Assembly: GCF_002959855.1 (NCBI RefSeq)
Contig: NZ_PPDB01000003.1
Span: forward strand, 372,001-436,000
Direction: 5' to 3'
DNA: 64,000 nt
From: Veillonella denticariosi JCM 15641
Lineage (GTDB): Bacteria; Bacillota; Negativicutes; Veillonellales; Veillonellaceae
Part shown: piece after piece, positions 1-8,721 of the stretch
Layout of the letters: the number at the start of each line of letters is the position of its first letter
How positions within the stretch are numbered: position 1 is the first letter of the stretch
The notes under the pieces: generated by a model
Told to the model about the DNA's origin: nothing
The model's database searches: none
What the model saw: only the letters and a program-made list of their open reading frames with translations
Translations under genes and position numbers: made by a program

Positions 1-242
1 CCCAGCCGCGGCAGCAAATACGCCATCAAATTGTTACGGCGCACCTGCGCCGCATCAAAATCGGGCCGAACAATTTCGAGGTCAGGATTCACCTCACCCC
101 ACGGATTGTGAACAAGCTCTCCCCTATATTGACCGAGCCAATCTACAAACTGCTGTACTTTTGCTACCCGATCCACATCAAACGAGGCCATATATTCATC
201 AAAAGACAGCGTTTTCTCTTTCTCTGGCGCAAATAAGGACAT
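1..242 (-). CDS. Unrecognised protein, N-terminal 80 residues only
   Basis: The gene runs off the left edge, so only the first 80 codons are visible. Reading starts at an ATG (240-242) preceded by a G-rich Shine-Dalgarno (GGGGGA). The peptide begins MSLFAPEKEKTLSFDEYMAS and is acidic and soluble-looking, with a motif NPWGEVNPDLEIVRPDF followed by a basic stretch RRNNLMAYLLPRLG. There is no signal peptide or membrane segment. I do not recognise the family, and the missing C-terminus would be needed to name it. The coding call rests on the open frame, the ribosome site and its position after the AT-rich gap at 243-506. Confidence 0.6.
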   Translation of the reverse strand, partial: MSLFAPEKEKTLSFDEYMASFDVDRVAKVQQFVDWLGQYRGELVHNPWGEVNPDLEIVRPDFDAAQVRRNNLMAYLLPRL

Positions 243-506
243 AGGATTTCCCCCAATTTATACTACCGAACCATATAATTAATAATGCTATAATCACATT
301 AGCAGGTCTTTATATACTGTATTTATACATTAAAACCTATAATAATACAATCCATATATTACGGTACCCAATCATGATATGTGATAATATATCCGATAAT
401 CACGCACTACATAAAATCTATGCTGTTACTGTATTCATAGTAGTACCGGTTTCTGAAAGTTTGATGTAAAATTAATACTCAAATATTTCTGCATACAACA
501 TCACAT

Positions 507-1280
507 TTATATATAAAACTCGATTTTGTCTTCTTTGGCAAGCTGGAATTGTTCAAATATATGGTTTCGAATATTTACGAAGGACGCCGAGGTCCGGTCC
601 GTCCTATCGATGAGATTGACAGGGATAATGGTTTGCACCCGTCCCGGATTGGCGGCGAGCACTACGACGCGATCTGCAAGGACCACCGCCTCTTCAATAT
701 CATGCGTAACGAATACAACCGTTTTGCCCTCTTCACGGCAGATGCGGGAAATTTCATCCTGTAAATTGATGCGTGTCAACGCGTCGAGGGCCCCCAGCGG
801 TTCATCCATGAAAATAATATCCGGATCGACCGCCAGCGCTCGCGCAATGGATACACGCTGCTGCATCCCGCCGGATAACTCCGCCGGATAGCGGTTTCGC
901 GCATGGTCGAGCCCCACCATTTTCACGTATTTGTCGATGATAGCAGGTCGCTCTTCCTTAGGCACGTTCTTGCTTTCAAGGCCCAGTTCAATATTGCTTT
1001 CCACCGTTCGCCACGGTAGCAGTCCGTAATTCTGAAAGACCGTTACATACCGCAGTTGAGGTGCTTTCACCTCTGCTCCGTCAATGGTAACGGAACCCGA
1101 GGTGACGAGCTCAAAGCCTGCCATAGCATTTAAAAGCGTACTTTTACCGGACCCGGAAGGACCTAAAAGGCAAATAAATTCGCCTCGTTCAATGTCCAGA
1201 TTAATATTTTCAAGGATGGGGAGCGGTTCTCCATCTTTCATAAATTCCTTATGTGCATTGCGCACCGAAATGTAACCCAT
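507..1280 (-). CDS. ABC transporter ATP-binding protein, nitrate/sulfonate/taurine type
   Basis: Cytoplasmic ATPase (257 aa) that powers the importer encoded upstream on the same strand. Walker A GPSGSGKST is at residues 40-48, the signature LSGGMQQRVSIARAL near 135, Walker B DIIFMDEPLGALD near 155-167, and a switch histidine in VFVTHD. It groups with the SsuB/TauB/NrtD subfamily, which is short and lacks a C-terminal regulatory domain. It starts 11 bp after the permease gene with a clear AGGAGG site, so it is the last gene of a binding-protein, permease, ATPase operon. The substrate cannot be read from the ATPase; nitrate, sulfonates, taurine or a pyrimidine-type compound are all possible. 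Confidence 0.9.
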   Translation of the reverse strand: MGYISVRNAHKEFMKDGEPLPILENINLDIERGEFICLLGPSGSGKSTLLNAMAGFELVTSGSVTIDGAEVKAPQLRYVTVFQNYGLLPWRTVESNIELGLESKNVPKEERPAIIDKYVKMVGLDHARNRYPAELSGGMQQRVSIARALAVDPDIIFMDEPLGALDALTRINLQDEISRICREEGKTVVFVTHDIEEAVVLADRVVVLAANPGRVQTIIPVNLIDRTDRTSASFVNIRNHIFEQFQLAKEDKIEFYI

Positions 1281-1291
1281 GCGTCCACCTC

Positions 1292-2044
1292 CTATTTTTC
1301 AATGCCCCAACGTCTATAAATCCATTTTTCGATGAGGGACACGCCCCAATCGAGCAAAAGTCCCACAAAGCCGATCGTCAAAATCGCCACCATCAAGAGG
1401 TCGTTACGCAAATTATTCCGCATGTCGATGATGAGAAATCCAAGCCCCGTCTGGGAGCCTACCATTTCCCCCGTCACCAGGAAAATCCACGCCGTGCCGA
1501 GCGCGATATGAAGGCCCGATGCGATACCGGGAAACACCGCGGGCAATACGATCTTAAACAACAGTTCCGGCTGCTTGATGCCAAAATTTCGAGCCACCTT
1601 GATGTATACGGGGTCGATATTCTGAATCGCCGACACCGTGGATAACAGAACCGGAAAAAATGCCGCGATAAAGATGATGACGATCGCCGGCGCCTGTCCG
1701 ATACCGAAAAAGAGGACGATAAAAGGCAACCATGCCACCGGTGAAATGGGACGAATCACCTGAACGATGGGATTGATATAGTTCCAAATGCCCTTATACC
1801 ATCCTAAAATGAGTCCCAAGAACACGCCGGCTACGACGGAAATGATATAGCCGATAAAAAAGCGCACCAAACTGTCAGCAATATCCTTGAACAACATGCC
1901 ATCCCCGATGAGTTCTCCGAACCCGAGCAGCACCTTGTACGGCGTCGGCAACAAGGCTTCGTTAAATCCGCCGAGGCGGACAACCAGCTCCCAAATCAGC
2001 CAGGCCGCGATGAACGCGCCCGGCACATATGTGTATTTCTTCAT
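1292..2044 (-). CDS. ABC transporter permease, SsuC/TauC family
   Basis: Inner-membrane channel subunit (250 aa) with about six hydrophobic segments. The coupling (EAA-like) loop is recognisable around GLHIALGTAWIFLVTGEMVG. N-terminal segment MKKYTYVPGAFIAAWLIWELV is the first membrane span. Length and layout match the BPD_transp_1 permeases of nitrate/sulfonate/taurine importers; one gene implies a homodimeric pore. It follows the binding-protein gene by 10 bp and precedes the ATPase by 11 bp, so the three are co-transcribed. Confidence 0.9.
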   Translation of the reverse strand: MKKYTYVPGAFIAAWLIWELVVRLGGFNEALLPTPYKVLLGFGELIGDGMLFKDIADSLVRFFIGYIISVVAGVFLGLILGWYKGIWNYINPIVQVIRPISPVAWLPFIVLFFGIGQAPAIVIIFIAAFFPVLLSTVSAIQNIDPVYIKVARNFGIKQPELLFKIVLPAVFPGIASGLHIALGTAWIFLVTGEMVGSQTGLGFLIIDMRNNLRNDLLMVAILTIGFVGLLLDWGVSLIEKWIYRRWGIEK

Positions 2045-2054
2045 GGTCTACCCC

Positions 2055-3008
2055 CTATGGCAACAACGATGTATCTACAAACTCCGCATAACTCGGCACC
2101 TTTTTAATCAGATCGACATGGGTCATGTGATGCACGAGCGCATTATAACGATCCTCGGTGAGGGCCAAATCTCCAAACCCGATCACCTGCAAGGAACGCT
2201 CGATGACAGGATCCTTAAACTTCATGTATTTTAAGGTAATCTCCTTTTGCGCCTCTGGATGCTCATCTAAATATGTACCTGCATCGAGATAGGCTTTTGT
2301 AAAAGCCTTCGCCAAATCGTGATGTTCATCGACGAATTGACCGTTGAACACGAGGGCGCAGCAGATATTGTCATGCCATAAGTGATCAGGGTCTTCAAAG
2401 ACCTTCCCGGCTCCCATTTCTATAGCGAGAGAACCGAACGGCTCCGCCACGCTATACCCGGCGATTTGACCGACCGACAGTGCGGACGGCATTTCGGGCG
2501 GACTCATCTCCACTATGTGTACATCCTTCTCGCTAAGACCTGCCCGTTCAAGCATAAGGTCTACAAGGATTTTTTGAGTCGATTGTTTATGAGGGATGGC
2601 AAAGGATTTGCCTTTCAAATCCTGTACAGAGTTAATGTCGTTATTTACAACGATAATGTTACCTTCCGTATGACCTAATGCCGCTGCGCGCACATCAATC
2701 CCCTGTTCACGAGCCTTTACGCCGAGCTCAACGAGAACGGCTGCGGCGTCTACTTTACCGGTGTTGAGCGCATCCATAAGTTCCGGCCAGGAACCGTATT
2801 TAACAAGCTCTACATGAACGGGACCATCCGCCGTCTCCAATTCCTTCGTAGCAAATACGGGCAGCGCATGAGTAATCGGCAAATACGCAACACGCACGGT
2901 CTTCAGCTCCTGTGCTGACTTCGGTACCGTATGCTGATGATATGCATACGCCGCACCTCCGATAACGAGAAGCACAACAGCAATGATAAGATACCAGGTT
3001 TTCTTCAT
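2055..3008 (-). CDS. ABC transporter substrate-binding protein (NMT1/SsuA-like)
   Basis: Exported periplasmic binding protein (317 aa) and first gene of the importer operon. It has an uncleaved or cleavable N-terminal signal (MKKTWYLIIAVVLLVIGGAAYAYH) with no lipobox cysteine, consistent with a diderm periplasm. The mature part starts with VRVAYLPITHALPVFATKE and contains DLKGKSFAIPHKQSTQ and AEPFGSLAIEMGAGKVF, the pattern of NitT/TauT family ligand binders. It probably captures the solute for the downstream permease and ATPase. The ligand is not inferable with confidence; aliphatic sulfonates, nitrate analogues or thiamine-precursor pyrimidines are the family range. Confidence 0.85.
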   Translation of the reverse strand: MKKTWYLIIAVVLLVIGGAAYAYHQHTVPKSAQELKTVRVAYLPITHALPVFATKELETADGPVHVELVKYGSWPELMDALNTGKVDAAAVLVELGVKAREQGIDVRAAALGHTEGNIIVVNNDINSVQDLKGKSFAIPHKQSTQKILVDLMLERAGLSEKDVHIVEMSPPEMPSALSVGQIAGYSVAEPFGSLAIEMGAGKVFEDPDHLWHDNICCALVFNGQFVDEHHDLAKAFTKAYLDAGTYLDEHPEAQKEITLKYMKFKDPVIERSLQVIGFGDLALTEDRYNALVHHMTHVDLIKKVPSYAEFVDTSLLP

Positions 3009-3131
3009 AATATCCCCTCTTTCTACCTCACAACAAGGGGCGTTTCTGACTCATGTCACTTTTCGCATTTTTCTAAACCTTAGATCAAATAAGGCCTTAG
3101 ATCACCTCGTCTTCTAAACTTAATATAACCT

Positions 3132-3160
3132 ACTATAACAATATGTTTTATTTATGTCAA
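3132..3160 (-). promoter_or_regulatory. Sigma-70 type promoter of the ABC importer operon
   Basis: On the minus strand the -35 is TTGACA (3155-3160), the spacer is 17 bp, and the -10 is TATAGT (3132-3137). It lies about 125 bp upstream of the binding-protein start. The leader in between contains TGATCTAAGG twice, which may be a regulator site or part of a structured leader; I could not assign it to a known riboswitch. Confidence 0.6.
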
Positions 3161-3354
3161 TAATACATATTAACATTATAGGCTTTATATATCATATAAT
3201 GTACTTCATATTTCAATACCATATGCTATATTTCCTATTTCATATTTCACTTTCATATTTCACTTTCATGTTTCATACACCATACATCGTATGTTATTTA
3301 CCGATCACACCCCGATTGAGTGAATGTTTACGCATACATAATGGCGCACACAAA

Positions 3355-3384
3355 AACAGGCACCGCCATAAAGGCGATGCCTGC
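3355..3384 (-). terminator. Rho-independent terminator after the ArnT-like gene
   Basis: Hairpin with arms CAGGCAtCGCC/GGCGgTGCCTG; on the minus strand it is followed by TTTTTG. It sits just downstream of the glycosyltransferase stop at 3427. Confidence 0.6.
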
Positions 3385-3391
3385 AATCTGC

Positions 3392-3443
3392 AATTAAACT
3401 TTAGTAAAACAGAGTCTAATTAAACTTTAGTGAAACAGAGTCT
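3392..3443. repeat. 26-bp tandem duplication at the 3' end of the ArnT-like gene
   Basis: Two head-to-tail 26-bp copies (3392-3417 and 3418-3443) differ at one base. The right copy contains the last codons and stop codon of the glycosyltransferase, so the left copy is a duplicated gene end. The single mismatch points to a fairly recent slippage event. Confidence 0.9.
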
Positions 3444-5058
3444 GTTTATTTAAAATATATACTTCGGAGGTTCCCGCTTCGCTGTATTCCGATACATACG
3501 GATAGATGGAAGACTGACGGAAGTGTTTAATTTCCCCTTTCGGCACGATCAGCATAAGCGGTTTGCCGGAGGAAAGGATCTTAATAAATTCCTTCTCCGA
3601 TACTTGCTGCATAAGATATTTTTTCTGCCATTCAGCGCTGCGTTTTTTTAATTTACCTTGATCATCCCAACGGCTTTCATCACCATTGATTTTAACCACC
3701 TTGTGCCCCGTATAATATACGACAGCCGTGCTGTATCCGTTATAGTAATACACATCGCCGTCATACGAATCCACAACAGGCACCACATCGATGGAACTGC
3801 GCTGTTTAAATAAAGGCTCAACGCCCTCCATCAGAACAATCGAGGAGATCACCATCGTACCGAGAACAATAATGCTCACCAAACGATATCGATGATGTGT
3901 ATACCATGCATGCAGTACAAGCAGAACCGAAACAGCTACGACTACATACAATAAATAATAGAATCCCCACGGCGCAAAGAATGACGCCACTACATAAGAA
4001 AGCCACAGCAACAAGGTAGGTCCTATAATGATCCACGGAAGAACCCTTGATCGTCCGGCCCGAACTGCTTTCATCACGCCCATCGCACCGAAAGCGCTGA
4101 CCGGAATAAGGCTCACGAATGTATACAGAGGATATTTGGTGGCCATCAACGTATAGAATAAAATCGTTCCCAAGCCCCATGCCAAACAGTATACATACGC
4201 CTTACGGCGTTGTTTATATCCGCTGATTATGCCATAAATGACAGCCCCGGTCCACGGCAAGGAAGCCCCCAAAAAGATGGCAATATAATACCACCATACA
4301 TTGTCCTCCGGATGCTCGGACTGGGTAGCCCGCGTCACATTATGCAAGCCCAAAAATCCGTCGATAAAGGCCTGTCCGTGAACGGAGTACATATAGGCAT
4401 ACCAAGGCAAGGCAATCGCGCAGAACACGAGAATGCCGCGCCAATCAAAGATGCGTTTCAACATCGTACCGGAGCGATATATAGCGGCATAAATAAGCAG
4501 AATGATACCCGGTAATACGATGGCTACCGGCCCCTTTGTGAGAACGCCTAACGCTGCAAACGCATAGGCTACGATCATCGCATTTCGGCGATTCAACACA
4601 AGGCCTTTATAAGCATAAATCATGATCATCAACGTCGTATACAGCAATACCATATCCGTGACGACGCCATGCGCAACGGTCCAGAACATCAAGGACGAAC
4701 CGAGCACGGACGCTGCAATAAGGCCCAATACCCAACGACCGCTCATCGAATGTATCGCCTGATACATGGTAGCCACCGATAAAGCCCCGAAGAGGGTGCT
4801 CGGCAAGCGCACCACCCAATCGGCAATACCGAACAGCTTGAAGCCTAACGCGATAAGCCAATAAATCATAATCGGCTTATCATACCAATAGGTCCCGTAA
4901 ATCTGAGGCGACAACCAGTTTCCCGAAAGAACCATTTCCTTAGCGGTCAACGCATAATTCGACTCCACCGGATCGGTAACGGGCAGAATATTATTTCCCA
5001 CCATGTAAAATACAAGCCACACGATAAACACGACAGGTGTCAATCTAGAGAGTTTCAT
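3427..5058 (-). CDS. ArnT-like GT39 glycosyltransferase, integral membrane
   Basis: Membrane glycosyltransferase (543 aa) of the GT39/PMT superfamily, related to ArnT, which moves 4-amino-4-deoxy-L-arabinose from undecaprenyl phosphate to lipid A. Seen here: a first membrane span, then the acidic periplasmic loop PVTDPVESNYALTAKEM that matches the catalytic D/E motif of GT39 enzymes, a YWYDKPIMIYW motif typical of ArnT-like proteins, about 11 further hydrophobic segments, and a soluble C-terminal domain from about residue 420. The downstream minus-strand order is DedA then this gene, 12 bp apart. DedA proteins affect lipid carrier recycling and cationic peptide resistance, so the pair plausibly works in envelope modification. 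The sugar is not established. Confidence 0.8.
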   Translation of the reverse strand: MKLSRLTPVVFIVWLVFYMVGNNILPVTDPVESNYALTAKEMVLSGNWLSPQIYGTYWYDKPIMIYWLIALGFKLFGIADWVVRLPSTLFGALSVATMYQAIHSMSGRWVLGLIAASVLGSSLMFWTVAHGVVTDMVLLYTTLMIMIYAYKGLVLNRRNAMIVAYAFAALGVLTKGPVAIVLPGIILLIYAAIYRSGTMLKRIFDWRGILVFCAIALPWYAYMYSVHGQAFIDGFLGLHNVTRATQSEHPEDNVWWYYIAIFLGASLPWTGAVIYGIISGYKQRRKAYVYCLAWGLGTILFYTLMATKYPLYTFVSLIPVSAFGAMGVMKAVRAGRSRVLPWIIIGPTLLLWLSYVVASFFAPWGFYYLLYVVVAVSVLLVLHAWYTHHRYRLVSIIVLGTMVISSIVLMEGVEPLFKQRSSIDVVPVVDSYDGDVYYYNGYSTAVVYYTGHKVVKINGDESRWDDQGKLKKRSAEWQKKYLMQQVSEKEFIKILSSGKPLMLIVPKGEIKHFRQSSIYPYVSEYSEAGTSEVYILNKQTLFH

Positions 5059-5070
5059 ACAATCCCCTCC

Positions 5071-5658
5071 TTATCGACGGTTGCGATAGTATCTGTAGCC
5101 TAGGACAGCTGCAACAATAGCAAATACGACAATCATGACAATTAAAAACTCATGATTGTATTCGATAAGATCTTTCCAGTTTTCACCGAGGACTTTACCC
5201 AAATAAACGAGCAAAATCGTCCACGGAATCGTACCGAGGACCGTCCAAATGATAAAATGCCACAAAGGATAACGAGCCATACCCGCCGGGAACGAAATAA
5301 ACGTACGTACCCCCGGCAATAAACGGCCGAAAAATACCGCCGCACCGCCGTATTTATTGAACATCTTTTCGGCAAGTTCAAATTTATGTTCATTAAAGAA
5401 TATATATTTACCGTACTTCAACAACAACGGCCGTCCGCCGTATTCCCCCATCCAGTACGACAGAATAGACCCTATAATTCCGGCTAAAATGCCGACCACC
5501 ATCGTTGTATGCAGGTCAAATATACCCTGCGCGATTAAATATCCCGCAAAACCCAGAACGATTTCACTAGGAATAGGTACATTGGCGTTTTCCAAGGTCA
5601 TCGCAATAAACATGGCCGCATAGCCATACGTTTCCATAAATGAAATGATATATTCCAC
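5071..5658 (-). CDS. DedA family membrane protein
   Basis: Integral membrane protein (195 aa) of the DedA/VTT family, implicated in membrane lipid or undecaprenyl phosphate transport. The family motifs are visible: ENANVPIPSEIVLGFAGYL near residue 23, a conserved glycine-rich segment GSILSYWMGEYGGRP, and FFGRLLPGVRTFISFPAGMARYPLWHF near residue 110. Four to five hydrophobic segments are present. It is the first gene of a two-gene unit with the ArnT-like gene 12 bp downstream. Normal family length and good ribosome site. Exact substrate unknown. Confidence 0.9.
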   Translation of the reverse strand: MEYIISFMETYGYAAMFIAMTLENANVPIPSEIVLGFAGYLIAQGIFDLHTTMVVGILAGIIGSILSYWMGEYGGRPLLLKYGKYIFFNEHKFELAEKMFNKYGGAAVFFGRLLPGVRTFISFPAGMARYPLWHFIIWTVLGTIPWTILLVYLGKVLGENWKDLIEYNHEFLIVMIVVFAIVAAVLGYRYYRNRR

Positions 5659-5777
5659 GTAATTTACCTCTTTATCAATACCCGTCTCGGGTTCTATAAT
5701 GCGTTAACTCCAGCGCATCGTTTCGCTGACAGTTTCATACAACCATTTGGTATACCTTATATTTTACCATAATAAAG

Positions 5778-5802
5778 AGGCCCTCACCATAGGCGAGGGC
5801 CT
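5778..5802 (-). terminator. Terminator after the DUF2922/DUF1659 genes
   Basis: AGGCCCTC/GAGGGCCT stem with a 9-nt loop, followed on the minus strand by TTTATT. It lies about 70 bp past the DUF2922 stop. Confidence 0.65.
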
Positions 5803-5870
5803 TCATACTACATATGGAATATGCAATGTTAACAACAATCCCTTTGCTCCAAGATCAGCATGCTGCCAAT

Positions 5871-6092
5871 CTATTTGAGTTCGGTAATCCGTGTTGTCAC
5901 TTCACGAGCCGCTGTAAACGCAGCGAGCACTGCATCATGGGGTCCAAGGATAACCTTATTCGCCACTAACGCATTAGCCGCTGTTTTAGCATCTTGTAAA
6001 GTAATTCCAGCGCGAGGTGCGCTAATTGTAATCGATGCGCTTTTACCATCGACCGTAGAAAACGTAAGATATACAACGCGTTTTTCCGCCAT
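5871..6092 (-). CDS. DUF2922 family small protein
   Basis: Small protein (73 aa) matching the DUF2922 pattern: KRVVYLTFSTVDGKSASITISAPR followed by LQDAKTAANALVANKVI. I chose the ATG at 6092 (MAEKRVV), because AAAGGAGGCGCCCAC sits just upstream; a longer frame from 6128 would place that ribosome site inside the gene. In Firmicutes such proteins often occur beside DUF1659 proteins, as here (gene at 6212-6418). The function of the family is unknown to me. Confidence 0.75.
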   Translation of the reverse strand: MAEKRVVYLTFSTVDGKSASITISAPRAGITLQDAKTAANALVANKVILGPHDAVLAAFTAAREVTTRITELK

Positions 6093-6211
6093 GTGGGCGC
6101 CTCCTTTCATAGTTCGTAAGCAAGTCATTCAAATTAATAAGGATGGGAATGCGTGGACTGAGCACGCGACATCAAAGGTTCGACATTGCCGATGATGCAC
6201 TGTGCCAAACG

Positions 6212-6418
6212 TTAATGTCCTAGGGATATTTCGTTGATGCGGACCACATCGGACAAGCTGTGGTCATACAAGGCCGCCAATGCATCGCCGACAATTTTCA
6301 TATTGTCATCGGACGCTTCTTCGGCAACACGCGTATAGGTGACGTTCTTATACTTCGGCATATCTTCGGTACCGACATTAAAGCGCAACACCAGTTTCGT
6401 ACGTTTAATCGTAGCCAT
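6212..6418 (-). CDS. DUF1659 family small protein
   Basis: Small protein (68 aa) beginning MATIKRTKLVLRFNVGTEDM, with KYKNVTYTRVAEEASDDNMKIVGDALAALYDHSLSDVVRINE, the DUF1659 pattern. The start at 6418 is chosen for its GGTGATACG context after AAAGGAGG; a further upstream frame (to 6493) lacks support. It is the upstream partner of the DUF2922 gene, separated by about 120 bp that hold no gene, and probably shares its terminator at 5778-5802. Function unknown. Confidence 0.75.
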   Translation of the reverse strand: MATIKRTKLVLRFNVGTEDMPKYKNVTYTRVAEEASDDNMKIVGDALAALYDHSLSDVVRINEISLGH

Positions 6419-6508
6419 CGTATCACCTCCTTTCACCGCCCTACATTCTCGAATTAAGGTCATGACAATGCCCTCCGCGATATATGGCGTCATTTTTGTG
6501 AAAGTACG

Positions 6509-6620
6509 GAAATAACATCGGCTTACATATAGAAAATACCGACTACATGCCGAAACAGATATCTACTACATGCAGAAACAGATACCGACTACATATAAAA
6601 ACGGATACAACGCATATAAA
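6509..6620. repeat. Five degenerate 23-bp direct repeats
   Basis: Units begin at 6509, 6532 (20 bp, shortened), 6552, 6575 and 6598. Shared core is GAAACAGATA...ACTACAT; units 3 and 4 differ at about five positions, mostly at their 3' ends. They fill the gap upstream of the DUF1659 gene and downstream of the kinase-fold gene. There are no unique spacers, so this is not a CRISPR array. Confidence 0.75.
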
Positions 6621-6805
6621 GAACCGAACCGTCCGCACATAAAAATAAGACCCTTATCCTCGGTACTCGGCCTCCTTCGAGGGGGCCTTACAGTACGTCG
6701 ACATAAAGGTCTACACAAAGCTCTATAATTATCTAACAATAAACTATAACCCATATAACGGATATAACTCGTACAACAACAAAAAGAAATAAACTACAGA
6801 GACTT

Positions 6806-7552
6806 TTATTCAGTTTTTAACGCCATTATAAAATCATAAGCTTTCACGGCCGCCTCGGTATCCACAAAGTGGAACGGGTTGAGGAGTCGGCAGAATTTGA
6901 AGAGGTATTCATGCTTACGAAAGATGTCTTTAATATGTAAAATCGTATCGCGCGCCGTACATGCCGAACTATATCCGTTCATCATCGCATAAAGGTAATC
7001 CATCGGCAAATTATCTTCACGTAAATAACTGTGCACAAAGATCAGTACGTCCCACCCCTGAGGGGTCAATTCAGGCCAGCGGCGGCTGTTCTCCCAGTCG
7101 AGCATCGTAATTTTATCCTTAGCGGGATCATACGTTATATCGCGCATGGCGGGACGCCCGTGGGACAAACCGTAATCATGCAGCTGTCCTAAGATTTTAC
7201 CGAATATATAAAAGATATGTGTTACCATCTCTTTTAAATCGTTATCATCAGGATGCTGAGCAGTCAATTCACTATAATACGACAATGTGCGACCGCTGTA
7301 TTCCGTAACGAAGTAGTGTTCCCGAAACCCGGCAATAACCGGAGCCACCGGCAGCTTTGTATTCACAAAGGATATTTTATAAAATTCATAGTCAAAAGAT
7401 GCTCGCGGTGCGGGTTTAATCCAACTCGACCTATGATTGCTGATATCTTGTTTTACGTAATACTTTTTACCGTCAAAATCAACGGGAAATACACGATGGT
7501 CCGTTTCATTGACAATCATGCGATCTATATAATCTAATAACATATCATTCAT
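6806..7552 (-). CDS. Protein-kinase-fold phosphotransferase (LPS kinase/APH-like)
   Basis: Soluble protein (248 aa) with the aminoglycoside phosphotransferase/lipopolysaccharide kinase fold. A nucleotide-binding lysine is suggested by KKYYVKQDI near residue 35, a catalytic-loop-like HDYGLSHGRPAMRDI near residue 140, and a metal-binding DWENSRRWPE near residue 165. The usual HxDxxxxN catalytic pattern is replaced by HGRPAMRD, so activity is uncertain. The family includes WaaP/KdkA-type LPS core kinases and Bud32-like proteins; in a diderm organism the LPS core is a reasonable but unproven substrate. The gene is monocistronic, with its start at 7552 chosen by the ORF limit and MNDMLLDYI. Confidence 0.6.
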   Translation of the reverse strand: MNDMLLDYIDRMIVNETDHRVFPVDFDGKKYYVKQDISNHRSSWIKPAPRASFDYEFYKISFVNTKLPVAPVIAGFREHYFVTEYSGRTLSYYSELTAQHPDDNDLKEMVTHIFYIFGKILGQLHDYGLSHGRPAMRDITYDPAKDKITMLDWENSRRWPELTPQGWDVLIFVHSYLREDNLPMDYLYAMMNGYSSACTARDTILHIKDIFRKHEYLFKFCRLLNPFHFVDTEAAVKAYDFIMALKTE

Positions 7553-7739
7553 ACTGGCCCCCTCCGCACCAGTCCCTTTCGGTACTTATTACTATGCGCT
7601 CTTTTCTGAGTCTAAAAATATACATATACAATCAACATAGATATTATACTATAGCGCTCTTCGTTTATCAAAAGAGGACGCCTCTATCCTATATTTCGCA
7701 AAATATGGACCGGCCTTACAACGCACCATACATCAAAAG

Positions 7740-7770
7740 TAAAAACCCCCAGCCTGGGCTAGGGGTTTTT
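7740..7770 (-). terminator. Terminator of the fumarate reductase operon
   Basis: Strong hairpin AAAACCCCcAGCC/GGCTaGGGGTTTT with T-runs on both sides, so it can act in both directions. It lies 75 bp past the stop of the last operon gene at 7846. Confidence 0.85.
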
Positions 7771-7845
7771 ACTGGTAATTATGATAATAGGTTTGGATTT
7801 AGAGCTATATTATGGCCAACTGAGGCCTCGTCTAAATCAAACGAA

Positions 7846-8721
7846 TTAACCTACGAATTTAGTCACTGCCGCAGTATCAGTCAAGTGACGTTTAGGCATG
7901 CCCATTTCAGCAGGGGAAATGCCAAGTGCAAGACCGATTAACTGGGACATGTGCAAGATTGGCATATCTTTGCCGCCGCCAACAACTTCTTTTGCTTCTT
8001 TCTGGAACATATCAAGTTGCATTTGGCAAAGCGGACAAGGAGTTACAACGCAATCTGCGCCTTCATTAGCTGCATCTTTGTTGATGGAGCCGGTCATCTG
8101 CATTACGGAATCATGTGCAGGATATACAGCATGGAAACCGCAGCAATCAAGCTTACGGGAGAAGTCGATTGGTGTAGCGCCGATAGCGGAAATCAAATCT
8201 GCTAAGGATGTAGGCATTTGATAATCTTCGAAGCCCAATTCAGTTTGAGGGCGAAGAATATGACAGCCGTAATATTCAGCTACACGTAAACCTGTTAACG
8301 GTTTAACAACTTTTTCTTTCAATTTGTCCAAACCGTAATCGCGGATCAACACCCACAAGAAGTGAGTTACATCAGTTGTGCCACGGTATTGTTTACCGAT
8401 TTGAGCCAATTTCTTGTTAACTTCGTTTTTTTCTTTTTCGTTGTTATCAAGTTCGTTTTTAGCTTCGCGAAGCATCAATGTACAAGTGTTACATACAGTC
8501 AAAAGGTTCAAACCTTTTTCTTCTGCCAATGCGATATTACGAGCATTTGTAGCAAGTGTAACTTCCGGAGCGATATCCTGAACGTGGGACGCGCCGCAGC
8601 AAGTCCAGCCGTCAAGTTCTTCCAACTCGATACCTAATTTTTTAGCCACAGCAACTGTTGCTAAGTAGTCTTCTTTGGCAGCGCTTTCAAGAACGCAACC
8701 AGGGAAAAATGCGTATTTCAT
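7846..8721 (-). CDS. Succinate dehydrogenase/fumarate reductase CCG-domain subunit (SdhE/HdrB type)
   Basis: Third subunit (291 aa) of the operon, replacing the usual haem-binding membrane anchor. It has two cysteine-rich CCG domains: CVLES...TCCGASH...CNTCTLM in the first half and YGCHILRP...LDCCGFHAVYP...CPLCQMQ in the second. This is the HdrB/SdhE/MfrE pattern, which in homologues binds iron-sulfur centres and passes electrons between quinone and the iron-sulfur subunit. No transmembrane span is visible, so membrane contact may be through amphipathic segments. The start codon overlaps the iron-sulfur gene stop by one base, indicating translational coupling. Such three-gene sets are called E-type or methylmenaquinol:fumarate reductase type. 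Confidence 0.88.
   Translation of the reverse strand: MKYAFFPGCVLESAAKEDYLATVAVAKKLGIELEELDGWTCCGASHVQDIAPEVTLATNARNIALAEEKGLNLLTVCNTCTLMLREAKNELDNNEKEKNEVNKKLAQIGKQYRGTTDVTHFLWVLIRDYGLDKLKEKVVKPLTGLRVAEYYGCHILRPQTELGFEDYQMPTSLADLISAIGATPIDFSRKLDCCGFHAVYPAHDSVMQMTGSINKDAANEGADCVVTPCPLCQMQLDMFQKEAKEVVGGGKDMPILHMSQLIGLALGISPAEMGMPKRHLTDTAAVTKFVG

Noticed and set aside
3009-3131. Riboswitch in the ABC importer leader
   Set aside because: Searched for SAM, TPP and lysine-type conserved boxes and found none; only a direct repeat TGATCTAAGG is present.
6509-6620. Repeat block as a CRISPR array
   Set aside because: Units are adjacent without unique spacers, repeats are degenerate, and no cas genes are in the window.
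6566-6754. 62-aa ORF on the minus strand
   Set aside because: It overlaps the 23-bp repeat block, has an Arg/Cys-rich random composition and no ribosome site.
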